From: Moraxellaceae bacterium AER2_44_116
Lineage (GTDB): Bacteria; Pseudomonadota; Gammaproteobacteria; Pseudomonadales; Moraxellaceae
Assembly (NCBI GenBank): GCA_006546595.1
Contig: VIAD01000007.1
Coordinates: forward strand, 62,001 to 126,000
Length of the DNA stretch: 64,000 nucleotides
Direction: 5' to 3'
Numbering within the stretch: the stretch's first letter is position 1; each line of letters opens with the position of its first letter. The position numbers were made by a program, and so were the translations under genes. The notes beneath the pieces are model-generated. The model had not been told where the DNA came from and did not search any database. It saw only the letters and a program-made list of their open reading frames with translations. This document shows, piece by piece, positions 1 to 9,354 of this stretch.

Positions 1-569
1 AAAATCATAAATTCAGCACTTGCCGCAACACCACCGCCATCAACGGTTTTAATACCTTTTGTTAACCCCACTAAGTAAGTCGCACTTGGCTTTAAGGGTT
101 TTAACGGCTCAATCAAAATCCGTGTCCGTTGTTTATCAATGGCTACACCTACCGTATCTGCCGTATCTGCCTTATCTTTTACCGTTGAGGACTGCACCGT
201 AAAATCAACGCCATACTGCAAACGAGTACCTGTATTATCATAAATAACAACATGAGACCCCACGGTGCTCATATCTAAAAAGCCAAAAACATCAATAAAC
301 CATGAAGCAGTTGTCGAAAAGCCGTCTTGCATATTGGCCTGCGCCACAAATGGCACATTACTGCTATTCGGAATATTTAGCGTAGGCGTTTTTGCACCTG
401 AAAAAAAAGCATCAAAAGGAAACGGTACGATTGGCGTTCCCGCTAAAGGTACAGGATCAAAACCTACAATCGCATTAGGCACGTTATTGACATCGGTATC
501 ATCACCAATACATCCGACCAAACTGAGGGTTGCTGCTAATATGGCGGCGGACAGGCGTGTTTTTGCCAT
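1..569 (-). CDS. Extracellular lipase, Pla-1/cef (VolA-like) family, N-terminal part
   Basis: Only the N-terminal 189 or so codons are inside the window; the gene runs off the left edge. Reading from the ATG at 569 gives a lipoprotein signal (MAKTRLSAA then LSLVGC, lipobox Cys at residue 20), followed by Asp-rich spacer. Next comes the signature of the bacterial lipase N-terminal domain: IVPFPFDAFFSG, then TLNIP, then DGFSTTA. In this family the N-terminal beta domain precedes an alpha/beta-hydrolase domain that cleaves esters or phospholipids at the cell surface; the catalytic part is not visible here. The family call rests on these motifs. Substrate is unknown. Confidence 0.8.
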   Translation of the reverse strand, partial: MAKTRLSAAILAATLSLVGCIGDDTDVNNVPNAIVGFDPVPLAGTPIVPFPFDAFFSGAKTPTLNIPNSSNVPFVAQANMQDGFSTTASWFIDVFGFLDMSTVGSHVVIYDNTGTRLQYGVDFTVQSSTVKDKADTADTVGVAIDKQRTRILIEPLKPLKPSATYLVGLTKGIKTVDGGGVAASAEFMI

Positions 570-660
570 CATTATTGTTCTCCAAATGTTGAAATTATTA
601 TCGTTGTTGTTTATACCGCGCAATTGTAATCACTATCAACACCACATTGTCAGCAATATG

Positions 661-1029
661 TTACTCAGGCATGGTTTGCTTGTCTTTGGCGGCTTGGATA
701 ATTTTACGAGTTCGCTCATTTTCGTCACGTATATCCATGACAAAGGATTGATTCTTCTCTTTTTCAAGTTTTTTTGACGGCGGTGGTGACTCTATCGGCG
801 TAATTTTATTGGTATCGACCACCACTTCTTTGGCGTGTTTATCATCCGCATGACTAGAGAAATGAATCGTACCCTCACTATCTTTCCATGTATAAAGCGT
901 TGTTTGTGAAGCTTGCGATGGTGGATTGACATGGTTGTCCCAATATTTTTTTAGGGCATCGCGCTCCATCCATGCACCACCGATGATGGCACTCATCACG
1001 ACGACTATCACAAGGCTATTTGACTGCAT
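661..1029 (-). CDS. DUF4124-like single-pass membrane protein
   Basis: A 122-residue protein. I chose the ATG at 1029 rather than one 17 codons upstream because GGGAG lies 7 bases before it. Residues 4-20 form a hydrophobic signal or anchor segment. The periplasmic part contains LYTWKDSEGTIHFSS, which resembles the short Y-x-W-x-D-x-x-G-x-x-h-F core of DUF4124. The C-terminal half is Lys/Glu-rich and probably disordered. It is divergent from the M23 peptidase gene. Function is not known; DUF4124 proteins are often found with envelope genes. Confidence 0.6.
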   Translation of the reverse strand: MQSNSLVIVVVMSAIIGGAWMERDALKKYWDNHVNPPSQASQTTLYTWKDSEGTIHFSSHADDKHAKEVVVDTNKITPIESPPPSKKLEKEKNQSFVMDIRDENERTRKIIQAAKDKQTMPE

Positions 1030-1105
1030 ATACGATCTCCCAACATCATTGACATCCTTATATGTACTAGAATAACGCATCTCAGTTCTTTTATGATGAA
1101 AAATA

Positions 1106-1927
1106 ATGCGTCAACGCCTAACTTTCATAACTCTCACGATTATCTCAACATATTGCTTGGCACTACCTCAAGAAAGCCGAACATTGGGCGGGATTGCACT
1201 GGTTCCTCTTCCAGAATATGCACCACTTGATGTGCAAGTATTACTCAATGAGGTTAAAGCCCCCATTATTACCACATCACATGGCCGGACAGCGATTGTC
1301 GGTATTCCATTAACCGCAACGGTAGGTGAAGCAACCCTGCAACTCTCGGCAAACGATTTTTCTGACAGCATTAATTTTACAATTGCCAATAAAGACTATC
1401 CTGAACAACGAATCACGCTAAAAGACACTAACAAAGTCAGTCCAAATGAAGAGGAACTCGCCCGTTATGCGCGTGAAGCAGCCGAGCAAAAAGCCGTCTA
1501 TAAAACATTTACACCGTCAAGCAGCAATAACTGGCCAACATTTCAAATGCCTGTTCGTGGTGAGTTTAGTAGTCCGTTCGGCTTAAAACGTTTTTTTAAT
1601 GGTGAAGCGCGTGATCCTCACTCTGGCTTAGATATTGCTGCTGCTGAAGGTAAAACGGTTTACGCGCCTGCCGATGGGATGGTTGCTCAAACAGGGGATT
1701 ATTTTTTTAATGGTCAAACGGTGATGATTAATCACGGTCAAGGTGTAATTTCTATGCTTTGTCATTTGAGTAAAATTAACGTCACCATCGGACAAACACT
1801 TAAACGCGGTGATGCCATTGGCAAAGTTGGACATACAGGGCGAGCGACAGGCCCTCACTTGCATTGGGGACTGAGTATTAATAATGCACGGGTCAATCCG
1901 TTATTAGTGATTACACCAACACCATGA
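1106..1927 (+). CDS. M23 family metallopeptidase with N-terminal beta domain
   Basis: A 273-residue secreted peptidase. Residues 1-19 look like a signal peptide. Residues 25-100 form a beta-rich domain of the Peptidase_M23_N kind. From about residue 150 comes the LytM-like catalytic domain, with FSSPFGLKR, the zinc-binding HSGLDIA (His and Asp ligands) and the final HLHWGLS (HxH). Such enzymes cut peptidoglycan cross-bridges in the periplasm or activate amidases. All expected metal ligands are present, so it should be active. Its stop overlaps the next start (ATGA), implying translational coupling with the phosphopantetheinyl transferase gene. Confidence 0.88.
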   Translation: MRQRLTFITLTIISTYCLALPQESRTLGGIALVPLPEYAPLDVQVLLNEVKAPIITTSHGRTAIVGIPLTATVGEATLQLSANDFSDSINFTIANKDYPEQRITLKDTNKVSPNEEELARYAREAAEQKAVYKTFTPSSSNNWPTFQMPVRGEFSSPFGLKRFFNGEARDPHSGLDIAAAEGKTVYAPADGMVAQTGDYFFNGQTVMINHGQGVISMLCHLSKINVTIGQTLKRGDAIGKVGHTGRATGPHLHWGLSINNARVNPLLVITPTP

Positions 1928-2601
1928 GCAAAAATGACGTTCATGTGTATGTTGCCCGTATCAATTGGGACGAAAAGACGACTCAACAACACTTAAAAAA
2001 TCTGCCACACACAGAGCAAGCCTATAGCCAACGTTATACACATCCATTACGACTCAGAAGTTTTGTTGCCAGCCGTCATTTACTGCGGCAAACATTGAGC
2101 CATTTAGAAGGAAAACCTGCTCAAGACTGGTTATTTGAACGCCAACAACAACGACTCATCGTGAACCAGCAACAAACAGATTGGCATACCAGTCTGAGTC
2201 ATGGCAATGATTGGGTTGCTTGTATCTTGGCAAAAACCATACATTGCGGTGTTGATATTGAGTCAACCACGATCAATCCTCGTTTTATGGCCATTGCCCA
2301 ACGATTCTTTCATCCGCTTGAATATCAACAGTTATTAGACTTAGCTGAACACTTACGCTTTACGGTGTTTTTAGATTTTTGGACAAGAAAAGAAGCTTGT
2401 GTTAAAGCATGGCATTGCGGTTTGGCTCATCATTTAGCGGCAATCTCGTTTCAACAATCTTCGCTAAATCCAGTTAGTTATCCGAATGCGTTTACAACCT
2501 TACCCTTAACACTGAACACTTGGCAACATCATGATTGGCAATTAGCCTGTGCCGTACATCTTCAAGAGCCACGATGGTTATTTGATGAATGGCATTTATA
2601 A
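1924..2601 (+). CDS. 4'-phosphopantetheinyl transferase superfamily protein
   Basis: A 225-residue cytosolic enzyme of the Sfp/HetI type, about the normal length. It transfers the phosphopantetheine arm of CoA to a carrier protein. The magnesium-binding motif GVDIE lies near residue 107 and the second motif FWTRKEACVKAW near residue 152; both are complete. The start overlaps the M23 peptidase stop by 4 bases, and the last 6 bases overlap the convergent kinase gene. No NRPS or PKS gene is visible nearby, so the carrier protein it serves is unknown; fatty-acid ACP is possible. Confidence 0.85.
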   Translation: MSKNDVHVYVARINWDEKTTQQHLKNLPHTEQAYSQRYTHPLRLRSFVASRHLLRQTLSHLEGKPAQDWLFERQQQRLIVNQQQTDWHTSLSHGNDWVACILAKTIHCGVDIESTTINPRFMAIAQRFFHPLEYQQLLDLAEHLRFTVFLDFWTRKEACVKAWHCGLAHHLAAISFQQSSLNPVSYPNAFTTLPLTLNTWQHHDWQLACAVHLQEPRWLFDEWHL

Positions 2602-4482
2602 CCAAGCAGTTAATAACAACTCCAATTGCTGCCGACGAAAGGGTTTACTGAGCATGGCATCCATTCCTGCAGATAAACAGGCGGTTTCATTTTCTGCACC
2701 TGCATTGGCGGTCAATGCAATAATAGGAATGCGTTTATCATGTTCTTGGTCTCGCCATGCCTGTGTTGCTTCATAACCATCCATGACGGGCATTTGGCAA
2801 TCCATTAACACCAAATCAATGCCTCCTGCCATTAAAATATTAAGCCCTTCGCGACCATTATTTGCACTGGCGACCGTACAACCTGCCGATTTCAACATCG
2901 CTTCAGCTACTTTACGATTGGCAGGATTATCGTCAACCACTAAGACGTGAGCATTAAAAATCATCTTGTTTGAGGCTGGCAGTGTTGACTCCGCTGTATT
3001 GCCACACTCTTCACAAATGGGTAATACCACCTCAAAACAAAAGCACGTTCCTACCAAGGGTTCACTTTCAACACGCAAGTCGGCATGCATTAAACGACTT
3101 AACCGTGAAGCAATAGCCAACCCCAAGCCCGCTCCGCCATAACGCCGACTATGAGAGCGATCAACTTGCATAAAAGGTTCAAAAATATGGACAAGCGCAT
3201 TGGGGTTTATACCAATGCCCGTATCAAACACCTCACACATTAATTGTGACTGCATGTCGTTATATGCACTGACCCGCGCTCGAATGCCAATGCGTCCTTT
3301 TTCGGTAAACTTCATGGCGTTATCAAGCAGTTTTGATAGAATTTGCCGAATCCTGACTTCATCCCCTTTTAACCATAAATCCGTTTGGCCTTCTAATACC
3401 AAGGTAATTTCCAAATTTTTGCTTTCTGCCTCTAACTTGAATAAGTCTAAGACATGCTGAAATAACATTTTGGGTGAAAATGGTCGTAATTGTAAGGTCA
3501 ACCGCCCTTCTTCCATCCGTGAGAAATCAAGAACATCATCAACTAAACGGCGTAAATCATTGGCCGCCAAGGTTGCCAAATCAACATACTCTTTGGTTTC
3601 ACCTGATAACTGGGCACTATTTAACAGTTGTAACCCGCCCGAAATGGCATTTAATGGTGTACGCAATTCATGACTCATCATGGCCAAAAACTCACTTTTG
3701 GCATGACTGGCTTTATCTGCACGACCACGCGCTGCAATGAGTTGCTCGGTATAGGTGATTTGTAAGGTTCTACTTTCCTCTAGCATGGCTGCGAGTAAAT
3801 TCAAATGATAAGCCAATGCGCCTAGCTCACCATCCTGCTTAATCCGAACTCGCGCATCAAACTGGCGACTTTTTAATGACCCCACTAAGCCAATAATGGC
3901 ACGCAAAGGTCGCTCTAAACTAAAAGCCATCCAATAACCTAAAGCCGCGACAAACAATAAGACCACTAGGCCAATCAATAAACTGGTGAGAACAATATGA
4001 TAACCATGTTGCGTGATATAGGCTGAACTGACGCTAACCTCAACAAAACCTAAATTATTTGGCTCACGCTTAATTGGAGGGTTTTCTACTAGCCAATCGC
4101 CCGCATCTAAGCTCATGGTTTGTTGGCGAATAATCGCGCTATAACGATGCCTGTCCGTATTCTTTGCCCATTGAGCATTTTGCTTACTCAATAACACCTG
4201 CTGTTGTGCATCCAAAATCCGAACAGATGCAACACCGGGTTGCGTTAAAATAGTGTCAATTTGCGGCGTTAAGGTATCAAGATTACCCGAAATAATTGCA
4301 AAGTCTGCCGAGGCCGCCAATTGTGTTGCCATCATTGTGCCTGAACGCGCCTGTTCAAAGCCCGCATCTTGCAGGCGAACACTGACATGATAAGCCAGCA
4401 TGATAAGGAACATCAGACACGCAGGGACTAATGCAACAAGCAACGTCCGCAAGCGCAAACTCCAACTTGACATTAAGGCCAT
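2596..4482 (-). CDS. Hybrid sensor histidine kinase with C-terminal receiver
   Basis: A 628-residue inner-membrane kinase. There are transmembrane helices near residues 12-30 and 160-182 flanking a periplasmic loop, then a HAMP-like linker, a HisKA domain with SHELRTPLNAI (phospho-His at 271) and a HATPase with FDTGIGI and GGAGLGLAI. The C-terminal receiver contains VVDDNPANRK and LVLMDCQMP (phospho-Asp at 561). There is no output domain, so the phosphate must pass to a separate protein. It overlaps the end of the upstream periplasmic-binding-protein gene by 10 bases and has GAGGAG before the start, so it is the last gene of a receptor-binder-kinase operon. The ligand is unknown. Confidence 0.9.
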   Translation of the reverse strand: MALMSSWSLRLRTLLVALVPACLMFLIMLAYHVSVRLQDAGFEQARSGTMMATQLAASADFAIISGNLDTLTPQIDTILTQPGVASVRILDAQQQVLLSKQNAQWAKNTDRHRYSAIIRQQTMSLDAGDWLVENPPIKREPNNLGFVEVSVSSAYITQHGYHIVLTSLLIGLVVLLFVAALGYWMAFSLERPLRAIIGLVGSLKSRQFDARVRIKQDGELGALAYHLNLLAAMLEESRTLQITYTEQLIAARGRADKASHAKSEFLAMMSHELRTPLNAISGGLQLLNSAQLSGETKEYVDLATLAANDLRRLVDDVLDFSRMEEGRLTLQLRPFSPKMLFQHVLDLFKLEAESKNLEITLVLEGQTDLWLKGDEVRIRQILSKLLDNAMKFTEKGRIGIRARVSAYNDMQSQLMCEVFDTGIGINPNALVHIFEPFMQVDRSHSRRYGGAGLGLAIASRLSRLMHADLRVESEPLVGTCFCFEVVLPICEECGNTAESTLPASNKMIFNAHVLVVDDNPANRKVAEAMLKSAGCTVASANNGREGLNILMAGGIDLVLMDCQMPVMDGYEATQAWRDQEHDKRIPIIALTANAGAENETACLSAGMDAMLSKPFRRQQLELLLTAWL

Positions 4483-5354
4483 GTTGGTAGCTCCTCTAAG
4501 TGTAACAACCGCTCTAACTCCGTTGTGGTTGGCACAGATAGACCCAGTGATTTTGCAACTTGTGGATTTAAAATGACTTTTAGGTTTTTGATGCGACTGG
4601 CGGGCGGTAGTTTGTTATTCTTTAGGAAGTAGCGAATTTTTTGTGCCACCTCCTCGGCAACCAAAGCCGATGGTGCATATAATGTTGCCAACGCTCCTGC
4701 ATTGACAAAAGCAGGGCTTGGGCCAATCAGCACTTTATTTTGACGATACGCGGCTAATAAAATAAAACGAATCGTTTCTCGATTGTAAATATCGGTATCG
4801 GGCTGGGCTAATAAAATATCTGTTGTTGCTGCTAACTCTGAAACCTGTCGGGCGATACGTGCTTTATCCACCGTTTGAAAGCGAACCTCAATGGACTGTT
4901 CAGCCGCGTATTGCTTGAACACACGCAACCAAGACATGTCATCATTATTACTGACGAGCATTCCAATCCGATTTGTTGCGGGTAAAATCGCTCGGATTAA
5001 TGCTAATTGTGCCGCTAAACTCGGAGTCCAATAAAGGGCGCCATCTTGTTTTTGTAACTCAATACTGCTCGGCTGAGGTAAGACAAATAGAGCGGGAGGA
5101 TGAGTGACAGGTAAGGACTTTATCGCTTCACCATTTAAGATAATTAACAGATTGGTTTTATCAAGAACCGTTTCACCTGTGGTGATTGCAACGTCATCTT
5201 TGAAAGTTTTTGTTAAAAACGTGACTAACTGTGCCGACTCCGTTGTCGGCGCAGTCAATAATTGAACGTTAACTTCCGCATAGACGGGCATTATCCACAG
5301 ACAACACCCGATTATTCGGAGCAACAAACTCAGTATTTTATCTAATTGCACCAT
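4473..5354 (-). CDS. Periplasmic substrate-binding protein (ABC_sub_bind-like)
   Basis: A 293-residue exported protein. The ATG at 5354 is preferred over a TTG 15 bases upstream because GGAGG lies 8 bases before it. A signal peptide covers roughly residues 1-27. The rest resembles the two-lobed binding fold of the ABC_sub_bind family: LIRAILPATNRIGMLVS, then IRFILLAAYRQNKVLIGPSPAFVNAGALATLYAP and a C-terminal LNPQVAKSLGLSVP. No ABC permease or ATPase gene is adjacent. It sits between a TonB receptor and a kinase, so a role as ligand sensor for the kinase is inferred rather than a role in transport. Confidence 0.75.
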   Translation of the reverse strand: MVQLDKILSLLLRIIGCCLWIMPVYAEVNVQLLTAPTTESAQLVTFLTKTFKDDVAITTGETVLDKTNLLIILNGEAIKSLPVTHPPALFVLPQPSSIELQKQDGALYWTPSLAAQLALIRAILPATNRIGMLVSNNDDMSWLRVFKQYAAEQSIEVRFQTVDKARIARQVSELAATTDILLAQPDTDIYNRETIRFILLAAYRQNKVLIGPSPAFVNAGALATLYAPSALVAEEVAQKIRYFLKNNKLPPASRIKNLKVILNPQVAKSLGLSVPTTTELERLLHLEELPTWP

Positions 5355-5429
5355 CCTTTGTGCCTCCAAATGTCATTGTTGGAACTGATAGCACATTATT
5401 GACTCCTTAATGTATCAGTCCGACTTCCT

Positions 5430-7757
5430 TTACTCGTAAGAGTAGCTTAACGCAAACCACACTTTATCGCGAGCTGCGCCGTTTTCTCTACGCAATTCTG
5501 GGTTTTCGGTCAATCGTATTTGCCATACACCTGATAACTCTAAATCATGACGCTTATTTACCGACCATTTTTTGGCCAATCTTAACGCTAATTGGTCATA
5601 ATAAATGCCTTGCTCTGGGATAGAGGCATTTAAGAATATCTGATTATAAAAAACATAAGCCATGCTTGCCTGAATACCTGACGGATCATCATACCATGCA
5701 GCGACATTGCCACTGTGCTTAGGCACAAACATCGTATTATCATTAAAACCTGTGATGTCATCGTAGGCATAATTCAACAAAAACCGCCAATTGGGATAAG
5801 GCCGCCATTGAGTAGAAAGCTCTACACCACGTTGTTGATGTTCCTCCAACGGGGCAATCACAAAATCATTCACCTCTAAATTATGTTCAGCTAAATGTAA
5901 CTGGTCATGGTAAAGACGCAAATCGGTTTGTAAATGTAAAGAGGGCAACTCACCGTAATAACCAATTTCTGTTGAGACGATTTCTTCGCTCGGTGCTTTA
6001 TCATTACAGACAACATAATTATACGTTGGGTAACTACGTGATTTAATACACTCATAACCCGTTAATGCTTTCGCTAAATAGTAATGACTACCGTCATATT
6101 GACTCAAGCTGCGATCTTCTGTGGTAGCTTGAAATTGCCAGTAGGCTTTTTCTTCTTGTAAGTCAGGCGTACGATAGGCTTTTGACGACACAACACGTAA
6201 AGATTGTGTTGGGGCAAAACGCCAATTCAGGGCAACGCGGGGGGATAAAAAATGCCCTGCACTATCATCATGCTCATCCATAGCACCAATATTCAACAGC
6301 CAATTAGGAATAAATTGCCACTCAGCATGAGCAAATAACCGCCAAACGGTATTTTCTACCTCACCATTAAAATAATGTAATGAATCACTTTTTGACGTTT
6401 GCATACCTGTACCATAGACAACGCGAAGTTGAGGATTAATGGCCCATGTATCTTGTATTTCTGCTTCTAGTCGAGACTCACGATCATCAACAACGGAGTT
6501 ATAGTTTAATAGACTGCCTAACTGAGCATTTTGACCCGCCTCAGTGAGCAGCTGCCCCGTCAGTTGTGCCAACTTAGGATCAGTTAAGTACATTTGCCGA
6601 AATTTGGTAAATAAACTAACGGTATCTGCATCGGGATTTGTCTTTTTCCATGCTTCAAAATATTTGTCATTTGGCTCAAATGCCGCCGCCATGACTAAAT
6701 CATCATTTGCCCCCAATGCTGTTTGTATCGTGGGCAATAATAATCGGTCAACATACACACGGTCATATAAAAACAAATTACGCAAACTTTGCTTCATCAA
6801 CAAGGGATACGTTTGAATCTTATACGTTTCACTGCGTCGATATTGTGAATAATCTGTCCGAAGACGTACTTGGTGATTATTCAGCAGTTGCTCAAATTGG
6901 AGATTCAGATAGTTTTGAGTCATCGTCGCAACAGGTGTTTCTCGATAGCTAATAATGTCACTGGTATTGTGCAACTCGACATTTTCTTGGCCACGTAACT
7001 CCGAACGACCAACACTAACCGATAAAGTGCCGTCTGTTGGTGTTTCCCACACGAGTTTACCATTGATGGCTTTTTGATGCTTATCGTCAACATATTCGTT
7101 TAGGACTTCAAACGTATTTCGGTCTAACTCTTGGCTAAAACCGTGATCTTGGCGCGAACTCGCCGAAAATTGCCAACTCGCAGCACCAACAGTCGCACTC
7201 GTACTGGCAAAATTATCTTGAATGCCATTGCTCCCTATACGGGCGTAGGCACGAGCGGCGGGTAAGTCAGAAGGATGGCGAGTGACCACATTAATCACAC
7301 CTAAAAAACTATTTGCGCCGTATGCTGCCGCGTTAGGACCTCGAATCACCTCAATACGGTCAATATCGTCCAATTCCAACGGTAAACCTAGCCAATCCAC
7401 ATACGCTAAAATAGGCTGATAAATCGAGCGGCCATCTACTAAAACTTGCATCCGTCGTGACTTATCGGCAGAAGTACCATGATAGCCCACAAACGCATCC
7501 CAACCAGATTCATAACCAACAACCATACCAGGTACTAATTTTAATAACTCGGGCAACTCTCTGGCAGGAGACTGTGCAATCATTTGGCGATCAATAATCG
7601 TAATAGAAGCAGGAGCATCAGCAATCGTTTGCTTTAACCGTGTGGCAGAAAAAACAACAGGCATTTCTTGATCTGCAAATAACATGTCATCCGCCGCCGA
7701 CACCATAGTTGCAAATCCCATCACCGCAATAGACAATCCCAACTGATGCTTCCGCAT
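5430..7757 (-). CDS. TonB-dependent outer-membrane receptor
   Basis: A 775-residue outer-membrane channel. The ATG at 7757 has AGAGG 6 bases upstream and starts a clear signal peptide (MRKHQLGLSIAVMGF to VSAA). A TonB-box-like stretch EMPVVFSATR comes next. The plug domain follows with PELLKLVPGMVVGYES, VLVDGRSIYQP and IEVIRGPNAAAYGANSFLGV, then a long beta-barrel. The barrel ends in YSYE rather than the usual terminal aromatic residue, which is slightly odd. It begins a minus-strand operon with the binding protein and the hybrid kinase. The ligand is unknown; nothing in the window ties it to iron or cobalamin. Confidence 0.88.
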   Translation of the reverse strand: MRKHQLGLSIAVMGFATMVSAADDMLFADQEMPVVFSATRLKQTIADAPASITIIDRQMIAQSPARELPELLKLVPGMVVGYESGWDAFVGYHGTSADKSRRMQVLVDGRSIYQPILAYVDWLGLPLELDDIDRIEVIRGPNAAAYGANSFLGVINVVTRHPSDLPAARAYARIGSNGIQDNFASTSATVGAASWQFSASSRQDHGFSQELDRNTFEVLNEYVDDKHQKAINGKLVWETPTDGTLSVSVGRSELRGQENVELHNTSDIISYRETPVATMTQNYLNLQFEQLLNNHQVRLRTDYSQYRRSETYKIQTYPLLMKQSLRNLFLYDRVYVDRLLLPTIQTALGANDDLVMAAAFEPNDKYFEAWKKTNPDADTVSLFTKFRQMYLTDPKLAQLTGQLLTEAGQNAQLGSLLNYNSVVDDRESRLEAEIQDTWAINPQLRVVYGTGMQTSKSDSLHYFNGEVENTVWRLFAHAEWQFIPNWLLNIGAMDEHDDSAGHFLSPRVALNWRFAPTQSLRVVSSKAYRTPDLQEEKAYWQFQATTEDRSLSQYDGSHYYLAKALTGYECIKSRSYPTYNYVVCNDKAPSEEIVSTEIGYYGELPSLHLQTDLRLYHDQLHLAEHNLEVNDFVIAPLEEHQQRGVELSTQWRPYPNWRFLLNYAYDDITGFNDNTMFVPKHSGNVAAWYDDPSGIQASMAYVFYNQIFLNASIPEQGIYYDQLALRLAKKWSVNKRHDLELSGVWQIRLTENPELRRENGAARDKVWFALSYSYE

Positions 7758-7770
7758 ACTAAACCTCTGA

Positions 7771-9171
7771 TTATTTGTTTTTGTCGCGCCTCTTGCTGCT
7801 AGGCACATAACGCTTGAGTTTTTCTAACTGTACAGGCGTGACAACTTTTTTGTCTTCCTTGTACGGATTTTCACTGGTTTTGAATTCCAGTTGTATTGGT
7901 GTTCCTTGTAGCTTTAACACTTTTCGGAAAATATTTTCCAAATAGCGTTTGTAATCTTTGGACACGGATTCCGTTTGATTACCATGTATGACAATGATAG
8001 GCGGATTTTGACCACCCATGTGGGCATAACGTAATTTAATGCGTCGGCCATGTACTAAGGGTGGTTGATGTCCTTCAACGGCATCTTGTAAAATTTGCGT
8101 TAATTTATTAGTCGGTGTTTTCAACATCGCCGAATCATAAGCACGTTGAATAGACGGATATAAATCGCCGACCCCCGTACCATGTAACGCCGAAATTAAG
8201 TGAATTTTGACATAAGGGATAAAATCTAACCGCCGATCAATCGCCATTTTCACTTGTTTTCTATCATACTCATCCATGTTATCCCATTTATTAATGGCGA
8301 CAACCACTGCCCTACCACTCTCTAGGGCAAAGCCTAACATGTGTAAGTCTTGCTCGACAATGCCTTCGCGTGCATCAAAGACAATAACCACGACATGTGC
8401 GTCTTTAATCGCCTGCAATGTTTTGATGACGGAGAATTTTTCGACGGTTTCTTGCACGCGGCCACGTCGGCGCACACCTGCGGTGTCAATTAAGGTATAT
8501 TTTTTACCTTGGCGTTCATACGGAATATAAATACTATCGCGTGTTGTACCCGGCATATCAAAGACAATCACGCGATCTTCGCCCAACAAACGATTCACTA
8601 ACGTGGATTTACCGACATTAGGACGACCCACAATCGCAATTTTAATACCCGTTTCTTCGTGCGATAACTCTTCTGGGTCTTCAGGATAAGGTAGGAGTAA
8701 TTCAGTGACTAATTGCAAGACACCACGACCATGACTGGCCGCTGTGGGATACATGCGTGGAAAACCTAAGCAATGAAACTCTGCCATTGCAGAATCATCA
8801 TGCAAGCCGTCAATTTTATTGACGACCAAAAAAGCAGTTTTGTTTAGCTTACGCAAATGATCGGCAATCATTTGGTCTGAACCCAATAGTCCAGCGCGCG
8901 CATCAACAACAAACAATACGATATCGGCTTCTTGAATCGCACAACGCGCTTGTTCGGCCATATAGGCTTCTACGCCTTCATCACTTTCGCCTAAGCCGCC
9001 TGTATCAATCACAATAAAGGATTTATTTTCGTACTTACCATCACCGTATTGTCGGTCACGGGTTAAACCCGGCAAATTGGCCACGAGCGCATTACGCGTT
9101 TGGGTTAATTGATTAAAAAGGGTAGATTTACCCACGTTGGGGCGGCCAATTAGGGCAATGACGGGTTTCAT
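7771..9171 (-). CDS. der: Ribosome-biogenesis GTPase Der (EngA)
   Basis: A 466-residue cytosolic GTPase needed for 50S ribosome maturation. Two complete G domains are visible. The first starts GRPNVGKSTLFNQL with NKIDG further on, and the second has GRPNVGKSTLVNRL, DTAGVRRRG and NKWDN. A KH-like C-terminal domain ends in a Lys/Arg-rich tail (SSKRRDKNK). Length is typical. It lies downstream of bamB but is separated from it by a strong hairpin terminator, so it probably also has its own promoter. The TonB receptor gene follows after 13 bases. Confidence 0.97.
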   Translation of the reverse strand: MKPVIALIGRPNVGKSTLFNQLTQTRNALVANLPGLTRDRQYGDGKYENKSFIVIDTGGLGESDEGVEAYMAEQARCAIQEADIVLFVVDARAGLLGSDQMIADHLRKLNKTAFLVVNKIDGLHDDSAMAEFHCLGFPRMYPTAASHGRGVLQLVTELLLPYPEDPEELSHEETGIKIAIVGRPNVGKSTLVNRLLGEDRVIVFDMPGTTRDSIYIPYERQGKKYTLIDTAGVRRRGRVQETVEKFSVIKTLQAIKDAHVVVIVFDAREGIVEQDLHMLGFALESGRAVVVAINKWDNMDEYDRKQVKMAIDRRLDFIPYVKIHLISALHGTGVGDLYPSIQRAYDSAMLKTPTNKLTQILQDAVEGHQPPLVHGRRIKLRYAHMGGQNPPIIVIHGNQTESVSKDYKRYLENIFRKVLKLQGTPIQLEFKTSENPYKEDKKVVTPVQLEKLKRYVPSSKRRDKNK

Positions 9172-9284
9172 GAAGAAAATCTCAGCTAGACAAACGGCAG
9201 ACTTAGAGATTAAAAGCCCCTAAGCTGTGCGACAACCGCGTATTGTAGGGCGGATTGTCTGCCAACGGTAGATTTAATGTGCAA

Positions 9285-9322
9285 AAAAACCAAAGGCGAG
9301 ATGATTCTCGCCTTTGGTTTTT
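9285..9322 (-). terminator. Rho-independent terminator after bamB
   Basis: Two 17-base arms (9285-9301 and 9306-9322) pair around a 4-base loop, with GGCGAGA/TCTCGCC at the tip. On the minus strand the hairpin runs into seven T residues. It lies 33 bases past the bamB stop and before der, ending the hisS-yfgM-bamB transcript. Confidence 0.9.
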
Positions 9323-9354
9323 ATTTTAGTGATTCACAAGTGCATTTTCCGCAA

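Noticed and set aside
265..777. 170-codon plus-strand frame over the lipase start
   Set aside because: The opposite strand carries a clear lipobox and lipase N-terminal domain, and the plus frame would span two minus-strand genes.
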